The position numbers and the translations under genes were made by a program. Below, piece by piece: positions 25,536 to 33,304 of a DNA stretch of 64,000 nucleotides. Source of the stretch: Massilia sp. Bi118 (GTDB lineage: Bacteria > Pseudomonadota > Gammaproteobacteria > Burkholderiales > Burkholderiaceae_D); assembly GCF_918697865.1 (NCBI RefSeq), contig NZ_CAKKMV010000018.1, positions 46,994-110,993 of the forward strand, written 5' to 3'. The notes under the pieces are model-generated. The model was not told the DNA's origin, did no database searches, and worked only from the letters and a program-made list of their open reading frames with translations. Each line of letters begins with the position of its first letter. Within the stretch, counting starts at the first letter, position 1.

Positions 25536-26012
25536 CTATTGCTCTGTCGGCAACAAATGCGCCACCTTGCCTTGTTGTGCAATTGCTTTGCGCATTCGTG
25601 ATGCAGCAGCACGCTCCCGAGCCGCCTCTTCCTCAGCCTTGACGCGGGCTTGAAAATGCGCCATGGCTTCCGCCTGATATTTTTTCACTTGAGCCGCCAG
25701 TTCCGCCTTATCCGCTCGCAGCCTTTGGATAAGCTCAGTATGCGTCGTCGGCAAAGTATTCCTTCCGCCCTTGATCTGCTTTATCAATTCCCTTACCCGT
25801 GGGTACCGACAACCCGTCTCAACCGCAATAAGAGTACGTGCTCGACCAGCCTCCAGCGCTACAGTGCTCACATTAACTTTAAGGACGCCTTTCGTTTTCT
25901 GCTCCTTCAACTTCTTGTGTTTCGGCTCACCGTCTTGAAGACGCTTGATTGCATCGAGAAAATCCTGCTCAATAGGATCAATCGCAGGTGCTTTGGCTTT
26001 AAGCTGAGGCAT
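25536..26012 (-). CDS. srap: Small coiled-coil auxiliary protein of the recombinase operon (Srap/TnpC-like)
   Basis: A 158-residue, highly charged protein. The N-terminal half has a helix-turn-helix-like stretch (VSTVALEAGRARTLIA, then YPRVRELIKQI); the C-terminal half is a long coiled coil (ELIQRLRADKAELAAQVKKYQAEA to about residue 145). It begins 14 bases inside the upstream recombinase gene. Position, size and layout match the fourth gene of SE elements (srap, recombination auxiliary protein), and are similar to TnpC of Tn554 and GmtX. The name is assigned by synteny and layout, not by alignment. Confidence 0.65.
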   Translation of the reverse strand: MPQLKAKAPAIDPIEQDFLDAIKRLQDGEPKHKKLKEQKTKGVLKVNVSTVALEAGRARTLIAVETGCRYPRVRELIKQIKGGRNTLPTTHTELIQRLRADKAELAAQVKKYQAEAMAHFQARVKAEEEAARERAAASRMRKAIAQQGKVAHLLPTEQ

Positions 26013-28203
26013 ACGTTTCTTCCACTGTTTTTGCTACGCGCACATCCAACTCTTCTAGGTCCACATCAAATTTTCGAAGAATGCTTCCAGCTTGGTTTGC
26101 ACGAAACTGAATAACTCGGAAATCGACCAAACTCACCCCGGCAGCTTCGTTTAATTTTATGGAAACCCAATTGTTTACGTAGCGATCCACCCAGAATGGC
26201 TCATGGCTCTTATCCATGATCGCGCATGCACAGCCTGCGCAAAGGCTCGGCTCACGTGTTGCGGTATTCGGCTCTTTTCGGACCCAAACAGGCGTTTGCA
26301 CTGTGTCATGACAGCGCATTTCGCTTGTGCGAGTTGGGCAGCAAGTTGCGTGAGGCGAGAAGTACATTTGCAACTGACTTGCGTCTGCCCATTCCACCAC
26401 ATGTTGCCACTTCTCAGATGTCGGAAGATTAGCGATCGCTTCACGCAATATTGTTGTCGCAGCCTCCAACTGTTCCCCCATCCTCCCCGCGAATGCAGAC
26501 CTTCCAATCACCATTTCAAAAATTATGCTGTTACGCTTCTGACGGGAAACAGAATTAAGCGACTCGACTAGGAGCGGGTTCTTGCCAATATACCCCCCTT
26601 CCGTCATAGCCAAGCTGAGGTGGTGGAACTGCATCTGGATTGCCGGCAGCAAGCGCGAGTCGCATGCCAAGGTATAGTTTGCCCAGGTTTTGCGAAGCAT
26701 GTGGGATCTAAAAATCATTCCTTTACTCTCGCGCCATTGGATCAAGTCGTTATCTTCAGATTTGTGTAGACTCTCATCCGGCAGCCCCGACAGATCAACC
26801 CAGTTAGAAATGAAACGCTTCATTGCCACGTGCATTTTACCCGCATGCATTGCGCCAAGCTTATTCACTTTTGTTTGGAGGGTTTCACCGCTTTTCGATG
26901 CCAAAATGAGTCTATCCGTTTTAGCGTTAGCTCTCCAAGGCTCGTAAATCCTGTTTAGAATTACAAGAGCACGTATCGCGTGAGGTAGTTCGTGCGTCCC
27001 CTTAGGGCGCATGCCTAAAACCCAGTCCACCTCCCGTGGCAAACCGGCTTCCGTCTTAGACAGTACAGTGCGAATTACAAACCATTCATACAACCCAGTA
27101 CTACTCTCATCGATACGCACCCCCGTCGGCAACCCTGTTACGTCATCAAAGCCAGCTTGAATTCCGAGTAACTCTGACATTCGCATTCCTGACATAGCTT
27201 GAATGGTGATTGCGCACGCGTCGCGAACAGCTTCGAACAATTTGCGCAGCTTGATTTGCGCATCACTCGATTTACCAGTTTCTCCCGTTGTCTTAACGTC
27301 GAGCGGCCGGTGCCACGGTTCAGAATCCTCTTCTAAAGTAGAGAACCGAAAGTTAGCCATAAATACGCTCGCCCTGCGACGCCGAGCCTGTTCGCCCTTA
27401 CCGCCAAGTTGAGTCCTCGTGCCACCTCTACCATTATCAACGATCACAATACCTCCCTCGTCCGGATCGCGTACAACGTCGAGTAGGCGAATAACGTCTT
27501 CGGCAGGCTTTCCCAGGAACCACGTTGTCTTGTTTAAGAGCGGAATTGCCACCTCATCGGGTAGCGGTTTTATCCAACCCATAGCCTCAGTTGCTATTTC
27601 CCGAGCAATTTTCGCAGCGCCGTGCCCAAGGAACGGGTGACTAGATAGCGATCGAATACCCATCCTTGTCAAAGCTACTCGCTCGTTCCAGAGATCGTAC
27701 AACGGCTGCAACGCGACCCTAACTGTAGACTCGCCAAATACCTCGCTGTCCAAGACTTCTGAAATGAAGCTCGGCAAGTCATTCAAGTAATGATCGCAAA
27801 CAGCGCTTGTCAATTCGGATGGGTCGTTGTATCCCTCCTTAACCATCCAAGAAATAAGCCACTTGAGCGATGACTGAATCGTTCCCAAAGTACCAGGAGC
27901 TGGTGGACCGCCTGTCGCGGGCACTTTTAGTCGAACCAACACAAGTACTTTGGCCCAGTGAAGCCGCTTACTGTGCTGAGGCTCAGTCAGCCGCGAATCG
28001 TCATGCAGCTTCATGCTCCAGTTGATCGTGCTTGTGGACTTACCGACCCCCGGCGTAGGATTGTATTCAAACCACTTATTGTCCTCGAACAGACTGTATT
28101 TTGTGACCTGCAACTTACACAACTCGGCATAAGTCAGCTCATGCAGTTTGGTCGGCGCACAAACATTCTTAGTCGGTTGAGACGAATTGATTTTTAACGT
28201 CAT
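25999..28203 (-). CDS. intB: Large tyrosine recombinase (IntB-like) of the integrative module
   Basis: A 734-residue protein with a C-terminal tyrosine recombinase fold. Catalytic boxes are visible: SGMRMSELLGI (Arg I), then SHMLRKTWANY (His and Arg II), then HHLSLAMTEGGYIGKN (nucleophile Tyr). A C-terminal cysteine-rich region follows (HATCCPTRTSEMRC, then LCAGCACAI), perhaps a zinc site. The start at 28203 is one base after the upstream stop; the track of the frame to 28227 is possible too. Long N-terminal arm and Cys region fit IntB of SE elements. Assignment rests on gene order and motifs. Confidence 0.72.
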   Translation of the reverse strand: MTLKINSSQPTKNVCAPTKLHELTYAELCKLQVTKYSLFEDNKWFEYNPTPGVGKSTSTINWSMKLHDDSRLTEPQHSKRLHWAKVLVLVRLKVPATGGPPAPGTLGTIQSSLKWLISWMVKEGYNDPSELTSAVCDHYLNDLPSFISEVLDSEVFGESTVRVALQPLYDLWNERVALTRMGIRSLSSHPFLGHGAAKIAREIATEAMGWIKPLPDEVAIPLLNKTTWFLGKPAEDVIRLLDVVRDPDEGGIVIVDNGRGGTRTQLGGKGEQARRRRASVFMANFRFSTLEEDSEPWHRPLDVKTTGETGKSSDAQIKLRKLFEAVRDACAITIQAMSGMRMSELLGIQAGFDDVTGLPTGVRIDESSTGLYEWFVIRTVLSKTEAGLPREVDWVLGMRPKGTHELPHAIRALVILNRIYEPWRANAKTDRLILASKSGETLQTKVNKLGAMHAGKMHVAMKRFISNWVDLSGLPDESLHKSEDNDLIQWRESKGMIFRSHMLRKTWANYTLACDSRLLPAIQMQFHHLSLAMTEGGYIGKNPLLVESLNSVSRQKRNSIIFEMVIGRSAFAGRMGEQLEAATTILREAIANLPTSEKWQHVVEWADASQLQMYFSPHATCCPTRTSEMRCHDTVQTPVWVRKEPNTATREPSLCAGCACAIMDKSHEPFWVDRYVNNWVSIKLNEAAGVSLVDFRVIQFRANQAGSILRKFDVDLEELDVRVAKTVEETYASA

Positions 28204-28204
28204 A

Positions 28205-30130
28205 CTAACCAACCAAAGGTAAAGCAATACGAATTTTTTTAGACTCTTCCAAAACTTCGTTAGAGACCAAAGCTAACAACGCACGTAGATCCGCCAAGAT
28301 AGGAGCCCATCGCTCCAACCAAGTTTTTGCGCTCATTTTAGGTTGACTCTTAAAGATCGCCTGCTCTAAGGCTGAGTAATACGCCACGCTTGTGGGATCG
28401 TAAGGACGTGCACCGCCTAATGGGCAGCCAGGACACGCACCATAATCTGCGCACAATTTACCGGGTTGTTGGTTTGGCCGAGGAGAATCGAATGGATCAA
28501 GGCAAATGAAACCGGGAGTGGCAGCTCCCTTATCTTGGGCGCGCTCCAAACTCCGGGGATCGATGTCGCCACCACTAGTTATCCAACGTTCACGAAGCAG
28601 GATCACTTGTCCGATTCTCTCCCGATAGCGATTACGTACACCTGAACTCGTATAGTGTGTCCAAGTCGTTATCGGATTGCGATGGTTTCCAACCTTCTGC
28701 GCCGCTTCCAATCCACCATCAATCATCTGGACCATGTCAATGATAGTAGGCCGCAACTGCCCGAGCGAGAAGTATGGGAGTTGGTTCTCGTTAATAAATC
28801 GTCTTAAATTATATCGCCAAGTAATATCGGCCGACGCGACGTCATTCCCGCCTCTGTACGAACCGAAGCTACATGGAGCTTTGCCTCGCACCTCCGGAAC
28901 ATAAACAAACAGTCTGTCGGCGTGCTCCTTATTTACCGTAGGCCTGATGCGCGCGCATATCTCATTGAGACAATCAAGCAAACGATGAAGACTTAGCGAT
29001 TGAGAAACGCTACCCGCTGGATCGAGGAGTCGCACCAAGTCGCTTGAAGCTCGCCCCTTGACACCCACAATTTCGACCGCCGGCGTGCCAGCTCGGTCTC
29101 TGTCGCGGTTTATGCATGACCATTCTAACGTCAAGACCGTGTCCGGATTAAAGACGGTGCAGATCGTCAAAAGAATAACAAACGGCACCAAATCGCGTGG
29201 AGTCGGCTGAAAGAAACCCGATACTTTTCTTTGCGTGTGAATATGTACAATTGCATTAGCCAACCTTTTATTTTCCCTAGCAATCGAGCCTAAGTCAGGA
29301 ACAACATTTGGAAACATGGCATCGATTTCAGCCAAGCAGACGGCAAGGTCAGCGTAGTCGTTCATGTTATGTTGTAGTTGCCGACTAGGCGACTCTAAAC
29401 CTTCGCGCCCCTCAACGATCAAACGCCTGCCTCTATCCCATCGTGCTTGTATTTCAAGCACCTCTTTCTCCGCACTGTGCATGATTTGCAAAAGCGAGTG
29501 CAAGGAGAGAACTTCAGTCGGTTGAAGTGTCTTCCTGACTCCGACGACGCCGAACGGTACACGTTCTGCTATGCGTCGGGCTTCTGCAACCCACTGGCCG
29601 GTTTCTACAGCTTCGAGAAAGATTCGCACCACACCTAGTGTTTTCCCTACGGTTTTCGGGTGTAGTGGCTTTCCAGATGAGGGATGCAACAACCACTCTC
29701 TAAATCCGACGAGCACCTCATCACCAATATCACTTGGGTGAATATGTGCCAGCTTCGAATCACGTAGAAAGGCAAAAAACCCGCGCCTGATGGTCCTGAA
29801 CATGTCGGAGCGTGAACTCGGCGCCCGTGTGGCCCCGGCCGTAAGAAAAGCATCCTGAAACATCGGTTTCAGGTTAGGAAAATCAAGCAAGAAACTTATG
29901 TCGTTCCTATTTGGTATTTCACCCCTCGCACTGGGGAATATTGCAATCAGAGAAATTTTCCCTGTTTTCGGATTAACATCATTCTTAACACGAGCTTGAA
30001 TGAATGGGTTGCGATTTTCGCCTCCCTTAGCCCTAGAAAGGGTTTGAGCAACTACACTTGCCGCGGCAGACAGCTTTCTATTGGATGCATTGAGAGATTT
30101 AGATGAGGTCAAAGTTTGTCGTCCTTTCAT
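28205..30130 (-). CDS. tfp: Tyrosine-recombinase-fold protein lacking Arg I (Tfp-like)
   Basis: A 641-residue protein. The region equivalent to box I reads CTVFNPDTVLTLEW, where Asn replaces the catalytic Arg. Box II is reduced (GQLRPTIIDMV), but a box-III-like stretch with Tyr remains (VGNHRNPITTWTHYT). A Cys cluster near the C-terminus (CADYGACPGCPLGG) suggests a zinc site. In SE elements the second gene, tfp, is described as a recombinase-fold protein that lacks catalytic residues, which matches. Its start overlaps the upstream stop by ATGA. It may have a structural role in the synaptic complex. Confidence 0.7.
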   Translation of the reverse strand: MKGRQTLTSSKSLNASNRKLSAAASVVAQTLSRAKGGENRNPFIQARVKNDVNPKTGKISLIAIFPSARGEIPNRNDISFLLDFPNLKPMFQDAFLTAGATRAPSSRSDMFRTIRRGFFAFLRDSKLAHIHPSDIGDEVLVGFREWLLHPSSGKPLHPKTVGKTLGVVRIFLEAVETGQWVAEARRIAERVPFGVVGVRKTLQPTEVLSLHSLLQIMHSAEKEVLEIQARWDRGRRLIVEGREGLESPSRQLQHNMNDYADLAVCLAEIDAMFPNVVPDLGSIARENKRLANAIVHIHTQRKVSGFFQPTPRDLVPFVILLTICTVFNPDTVLTLEWSCINRDRDRAGTPAVEIVGVKGRASSDLVRLLDPAGSVSQSLSLHRLLDCLNEICARIRPTVNKEHADRLFVYVPEVRGKAPCSFGSYRGGNDVASADITWRYNLRRFINENQLPYFSLGQLRPTIIDMVQMIDGGLEAAQKVGNHRNPITTWTHYTSSGVRNRYRERIGQVILLRERWITSGGDIDPRSLERAQDKGAATPGFICLDPFDSPRPNQQPGKLCADYGACPGCPLGGARPYDPTSVAYYSALEQAIFKSQPKMSAKTWLERWAPILADLRALLALVSNEVLEESKKIRIALPLVG

Positions 30131-31398
30131 AGGCCGATCAGCCTACGCACATTTAGAAGTCCAGGGCGATCAGTAAAAATCTCGACATGAGCCAAATAGG
30201 TGTCAATTGTTGTGCTTAAATGGGAGTGACCAAGCTGGGCCTGAATCTTCTTCCAAGGCTCCGGGTTCCCGCTCGCCACTTCGGCGTGATACATTAAGAC
30301 AGCGCAAGTATGTCTGAGGTCGTGATAACTGTGCTTCGGCACCTTGTCGTGGAACACTTCTCCGGTCTCGGGGTTAACCTTTTCCACTGTCTCCACAAAG
30401 CCGAGCGAAATGCACGCTTCACGCATCATTTTCTGAATAGCGTCATTAGAAATCGGCTGTCCGCGCCTAGGGGACTCAAGACGTCCAAGCAGTAATTGAA
30501 TCGGCGCACTGCGCGGTCGTCCTTTCCATGCACGCAAGGCTTCGGCACGCTCACCATTAATATATTCAATCGCATCGACGACTAGCCAAGTAGGAATCGC
30601 CACTTGCCTGGTCTTGCTGCCTTTTCCGCAGACGATAAGTTTAAGATCCGCATAGGGTGAACTCAAGTCAGGACTTAAACTGAGAAATTGCAAGGTAGTA
30701 AGCGATATGACTTCAGATAAGCGAAGTCCAACTACCCACCCTAGATCGCAGATAAGTCTATCTCGTGCTGCTCGCCTATCGGCCTGACGATTTGCAGCCT
30801 GCGGTCCCACATGATTGAGGAGGTTGGTCAGATCACGCACCATCAACGGGTGAATGACCACATTGGGACGCGTTTTAGGTAAATCACGATCTTTCGCTCT
30901 CGGCAGACTCACTGATCGGGTATGCGCAAAGGCATCACGATCGATTTCAATATTTGCTACGACTTCCTCAACGTAGCCATCAATGTCCCCTGCATACCAC
31001 CCTTTGCGTCGCGCAAACGCATAGAAGCTTCTGACAACCGACATTGAATCTGAAACGCCTTGGGCGCGATAGTGTCTACCAGTGCGCGGAGAAATACTGG
31101 AAAGGTAGGCGTCGCGATACGATCGACGATCCTCCGCACTGGCGTCGAGCCAATGCTTTCCCATGGCCTGGAGAAATTGAAACCAACTCTTCAAGGAGTA
31201 GGCAGCTTTGGACCACGTATGAACGCTTGGGGTGCTTCCGGCCGAAACATACCGATCCCATAGAAAGCGCGTCGGCTCCTCAAAAAGGGTGGCTTTCCCT
31301 GCAGATTCCAGAAAGAGCGCTGGCTGGCCCGCTTTGAGTTCTGCATGACTTCCATCATGCGTCATTAAGACTATTTCATTGTCCAAAAATGTGTTCAT
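30127..31398 (-). CDS. intA: Tyrosine recombinase/integrase (IntA-like)
   Basis: A 423-residue phage-type integrase with all catalytic parts: GLRLSEVISL (Arg I), a Lys in KGSKTRQVAIP, HSYHDLRHTCAV (His and Arg II), and LGHSHLSTTIDTYL (His and Tyr). An N-terminal SAM-like DNA-binding region precedes it. The start at 31398 is preferred over 31434 by sequence character; a ribosome site is weak in both. It is the first gene of a four-gene operon and lies within 200 bases of the right end of the element, reading inward. This is the usual place for an SE integrase. Confidence 0.8.
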   Translation of the reverse strand: MNTFLDNEIVLMTHDGSHAELKAGQPALFLESAGKATLFEEPTRFLWDRYVSAGSTPSVHTWSKAAYSLKSWFQFLQAMGKHWLDASAEDRRSYRDAYLSSISPRTGRHYRAQGVSDSMSVVRSFYAFARRKGWYAGDIDGYVEEVVANIEIDRDAFAHTRSVSLPRAKDRDLPKTRPNVVIHPLMVRDLTNLLNHVGPQAANRQADRRAARDRLICDLGWVVGLRLSEVISLTTLQFLSLSPDLSSPYADLKLIVCGKGSKTRQVAIPTWLVVDAIEYINGERAEALRAWKGRPRSAPIQLLLGRLESPRRGQPISNDAIQKMMREACISLGFVETVEKVNPETGEVFHDKVPKHSYHDLRHTCAVLMYHAEVASGNPEPWKKIQAQLGHSHLSTTIDTYLAHVEIFTDRPGLLNVRRLIGL

Positions 31399-31593
31399 GC
31401 GCCAAATCCGATAGTAGCACAAGCATAAACACAATCATTCCATAGAGCAATAGCTCAGCCCAGTAGTTTTTTATGCCGAGCGGAATGGATGAACAAATCT
31501 AATTGTCGAGAAATAGTATGGGAATCAAAAAATTTAGCCGTCCTCGCCCCATGAAACCCGTCAGTCTCACCTGCTCTTTTCAAGTCGACATTT
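31399..31593. other. Right terminal region of the element
   Basis: About 195 bases of AT-rich noncoding sequence between the integrase start and the junction with the disrupted host gene. The terminal bases at the junction read GTCGACATTT. The integrase promoter and att-type recombinase sites should be here, but I cannot define them. Confidence 0.5.
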
Positions 31594-31894
31594 CATGCTC
31601 GCAGCCCCGGTAGGGGTTCAGTGAGACATGGAAGGGGATGTCCGGCGAAGCATTGCGCGTCAGGATGGTCTTGGCGAACTCATCCGTAACGATGGTCTTC
31701 GGCGGCGCCGCTTCATCGGTCTTCAGTCCCGGGACCGTCCAGCCGTCGTCGAAACGCTCACGGCCGTGGACTTCGTAACGGCCCTGGAGGTTGGACACGG
31801 CGCCACGGCCCTTGTGCGGCGTCAGCGGCCGCGGGGGGATCATGACCTGCCCTTGCAATTCCACGTCTTCAGCCCAAGCTTGTTGGCGATTCAC
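31594..31894 (-). pseudogene. PA0069-type radical SAM gene, cut at the Fe-S motif
   Basis: The frame gives about 100 residues typical of the N-terminus of this family: KGRGAVSNLQGRYE, then TDEFAKTILTRNASPDIPF and SLNPYRGCEH. In intact members GCEH continues as GCIYCYARP, which completes the CxxxCxxC iron-sulphur motif. Here the sequence switches after CEH to four foreign codons and a stop. The rest of the gene is absent from the window. So the gene is broken by insertion. In Pseudomonas aeruginosa PA0069 belongs to the LexA regulon, and a LexA box lies upstream here. Confidence 0.85.
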
Positions 31895-31911
31895 TATGGC
31901 GCTCCCGAGTA

Positions 31912-31927
31912 CTGTATGGATATACAG
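31912..31927 (-). promoter_or_regulatory. LexA (SOS) box upstream of the radical SAM gene
   Basis: CTGTATGGATATACAG matches the LexA consensus CTGT-N8-ACAG, with the AT-rich centre expected. It lies 17 bases upstream of the truncated gene's ATG at 31894, so it would repress that gene until DNA damage. The divergent side has no gene nearby, which supports this assignment. Confidence 0.88.
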
Positions 31928-31953
31928 TATCGTACACCCGCTTTACTGGAGGT

Positions 31954-32574
31954 TCAAGCGCGAAATCGCTGGGATTGTTGTTCCACAAAGCCGGCGAAGC
32001 CAGCAAACAACGGTGCGTAGTGTTCAGGCCGGTTTTCGAGTTGCGAAAGTGCATAGGCGGCCGCTTCCAGCGACGATAGCTGGTCCGGGGCATGGGCCTT
32101 GCGAATCCGATAAGCCGAGGGTGGCAAGTCCTGCAGGGCCAGGCGCGGCAGGGCTTGCAGTGAGGAATTCAGGTAGAGCATCTTGCGGCTCTTGCGCCAG
32201 GTCGCATCGAGCAGAACCAGGCGCAGCCTGCCGGGCGCGGCCAGCAGCGAGGGATCGAGCATGGGCGGCGCCGGCAGGCCCAGCTCGGCCTCGCCCGCCG
32301 TCCGCGGATACAGCAGCAGCGGCGTGCGCCCGTCCGCATGGAGGGCCGTCTCCAGCTCCACGGCAGGGAAAGCCTCGCCGACCAGCAACCGGCTCGAAGG
32401 CAGGCACAGATGCAGCAGCCGGGCGCTGTTCTTGGCGTTGTGCACCTCGAGCGGGTGCTGCAGGACCAGCAGCTCGACCTGGCTGTCCAGCGGGGTCACG
32501 AAGCGGCAGATGCAGGCGCTCTGCGCGCGCAGGCAGGCGGCGCAGGTGGCGCGGCGGGATTCGGTCGTCGTCAT
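31954..32574 (-). CDS. tapT: DTW-domain tRNA-uridine aminocarboxypropyltransferase (TapT-like)
   Basis: A 206-residue DTW-domain protein. It begins with a zinc-type cysteine set (CAACLRAQSACICRF) and carries the DxTW motif as LLDATWRKSRKML near residue 130. Family members add the acp group to uridine 47 in the variable loop of tRNAs using SAM. The start at 32574 is the only sensible ATG. It is encoded downstream of the FMN reductase on the same strand. Confidence 0.85.
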   Translation of the reverse strand: MTTTESRRATCAACLRAQSACICRFVTPLDSQVELLVLQHPLEVHNAKNSARLLHLCLPSSRLLVGEAFPAVELETALHADGRTPLLLYPRTAGEAELGLPAPPMLDPSLLAAPGRLRLVLLDATWRKSRKMLYLNSSLQALPRLALQDLPPSAYRIRKAHAPDQLSSLEAAAYALSQLENRPEHYAPLFAGFAGFVEQQSQRFRA

Positions 32575-32611
32575 GGGCCGCGATTGTACCCGCGCCCCTC
32601 GTGCAAGCAGT

Positions 32612-33235
32612 TCAGTAGCTGCCGCCCACGCGCTCCCCGCGCGGCGGCATATTGTCCGGCACAGGTACCGGCGGATCGTCCTTGCGCAGCGGCTTGAGGG
32701 CGCCGGCCCACTGCACCACCTGGTCGAGCATGGCCTCGACCGAACGCTCGTGGTGCTCGGCCGGATTGAAGGTCGTGAAATTCTCGAAGTCGGTGAACAG
32801 CGACAGCATGACCTGGGCGCGCACGTCGGCCACCATCAGCTCACCCATCACCAGGCGCAGGTTCTCGATCGCCCGCGAGCCGCCGGCGCTGCCGTAGCCG
32901 ACGAAACCGGCCGCCTTGTTGTTCCACTCCTTGTACAGGTAATCGATGGCGTTCTTCAGCGCGCCCGAGGTGGCGTGGTTGTATTCGGGCGTGACGAAGA
33001 CGAAGCCGTCGAACTGGGCGATCCTGGCCGCCCAGGCTTTTGTGTGCGGCCGCGAGTACTGGCCCATCGAGGGCGGCACCGGCTCGTCCAGCAGCGGCAG
33101 CTGGAAGTCCTGGATGTCGACCAGTTCGAAAGCGGCGTCGCCGCGCGTGCCCGCGCACTCCATCACCCAGCGCGCCACGTCCAGCGCCTTGCGTCCGGGG
33201 CGGGTGCTGCCCACGATGATTGCGATGTTGATCAT
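32612..33235 (-). CDS. NADPH-dependent FMN reductase family protein
   Basis: A 207-residue flavodoxin-like reductase. The FMN phosphate loop is GSTRPGRKA near the N-terminus, and FVTPEYNHATSGALKNAIDYL is the typical flavin-contact stretch of the family. It likely reduces quinones, azo dyes or chromate-like substrates with NADPH; the natural substrate is unknown. The start at 33235 begins the first beta strand and has AAAGGAG upstream. The frame extends to 33256 but without a better site. Confidence 0.88.
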   Translation of the reverse strand: MINIAIIVGSTRPGRKALDVARWVMECAGTRGDAAFELVDIQDFQLPLLDEPVPPSMGQYSRPHTKAWAARIAQFDGFVFVTPEYNHATSGALKNAIDYLYKEWNNKAAGFVGYGSAGGSRAIENLRLVMGELMVADVRAQVMLSLFTDFENFTTFNPAEHHERSVEAMLDQVVQWAGALKPLRKDDPPVPVPDNMPPRGERVGGSY

Positions 33236-33304
33236 GCCTGTCTCCTTTGTCTGCAAAATGGTGAAAACCGTTTATCACCGATCCACACATGGTAGGCCCG
33301 TCAA

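Larger units (their letters stand above)
23525..31593 (-). mobile_element. SE/Tn554-type integrative element, right part with recombinase module
   Basis: A low-GC block with four coupled recombination genes, an XRE regulator and two small cargo genes. The right end is fixed at 31593/31594 by the broken radical SAM gene. The left end is uncertain: I set it near the composition change, but since the other half of the target gene is missing from the window, the true element may extend left through the copper cluster and beyond position 1. The intA-tfp-intB-srap layout is recognised from memory of SE descriptions. Confidence 0.7.

Noticed and set aside
25308..25601. 97-residue plus-strand frame at the end of the recombinase operon
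   Set aside because: Overlaps the opposite gene's 3' end, has no ribosome site and no recognisable feature.
25536..31398. RIT (three recombinases in tandem) element
   Set aside because: RIT recombinases are more equal and shorter; here sizes are 423, 641 and 734 residues with a small coiled-coil partner, closer to SE and Tn554 types.
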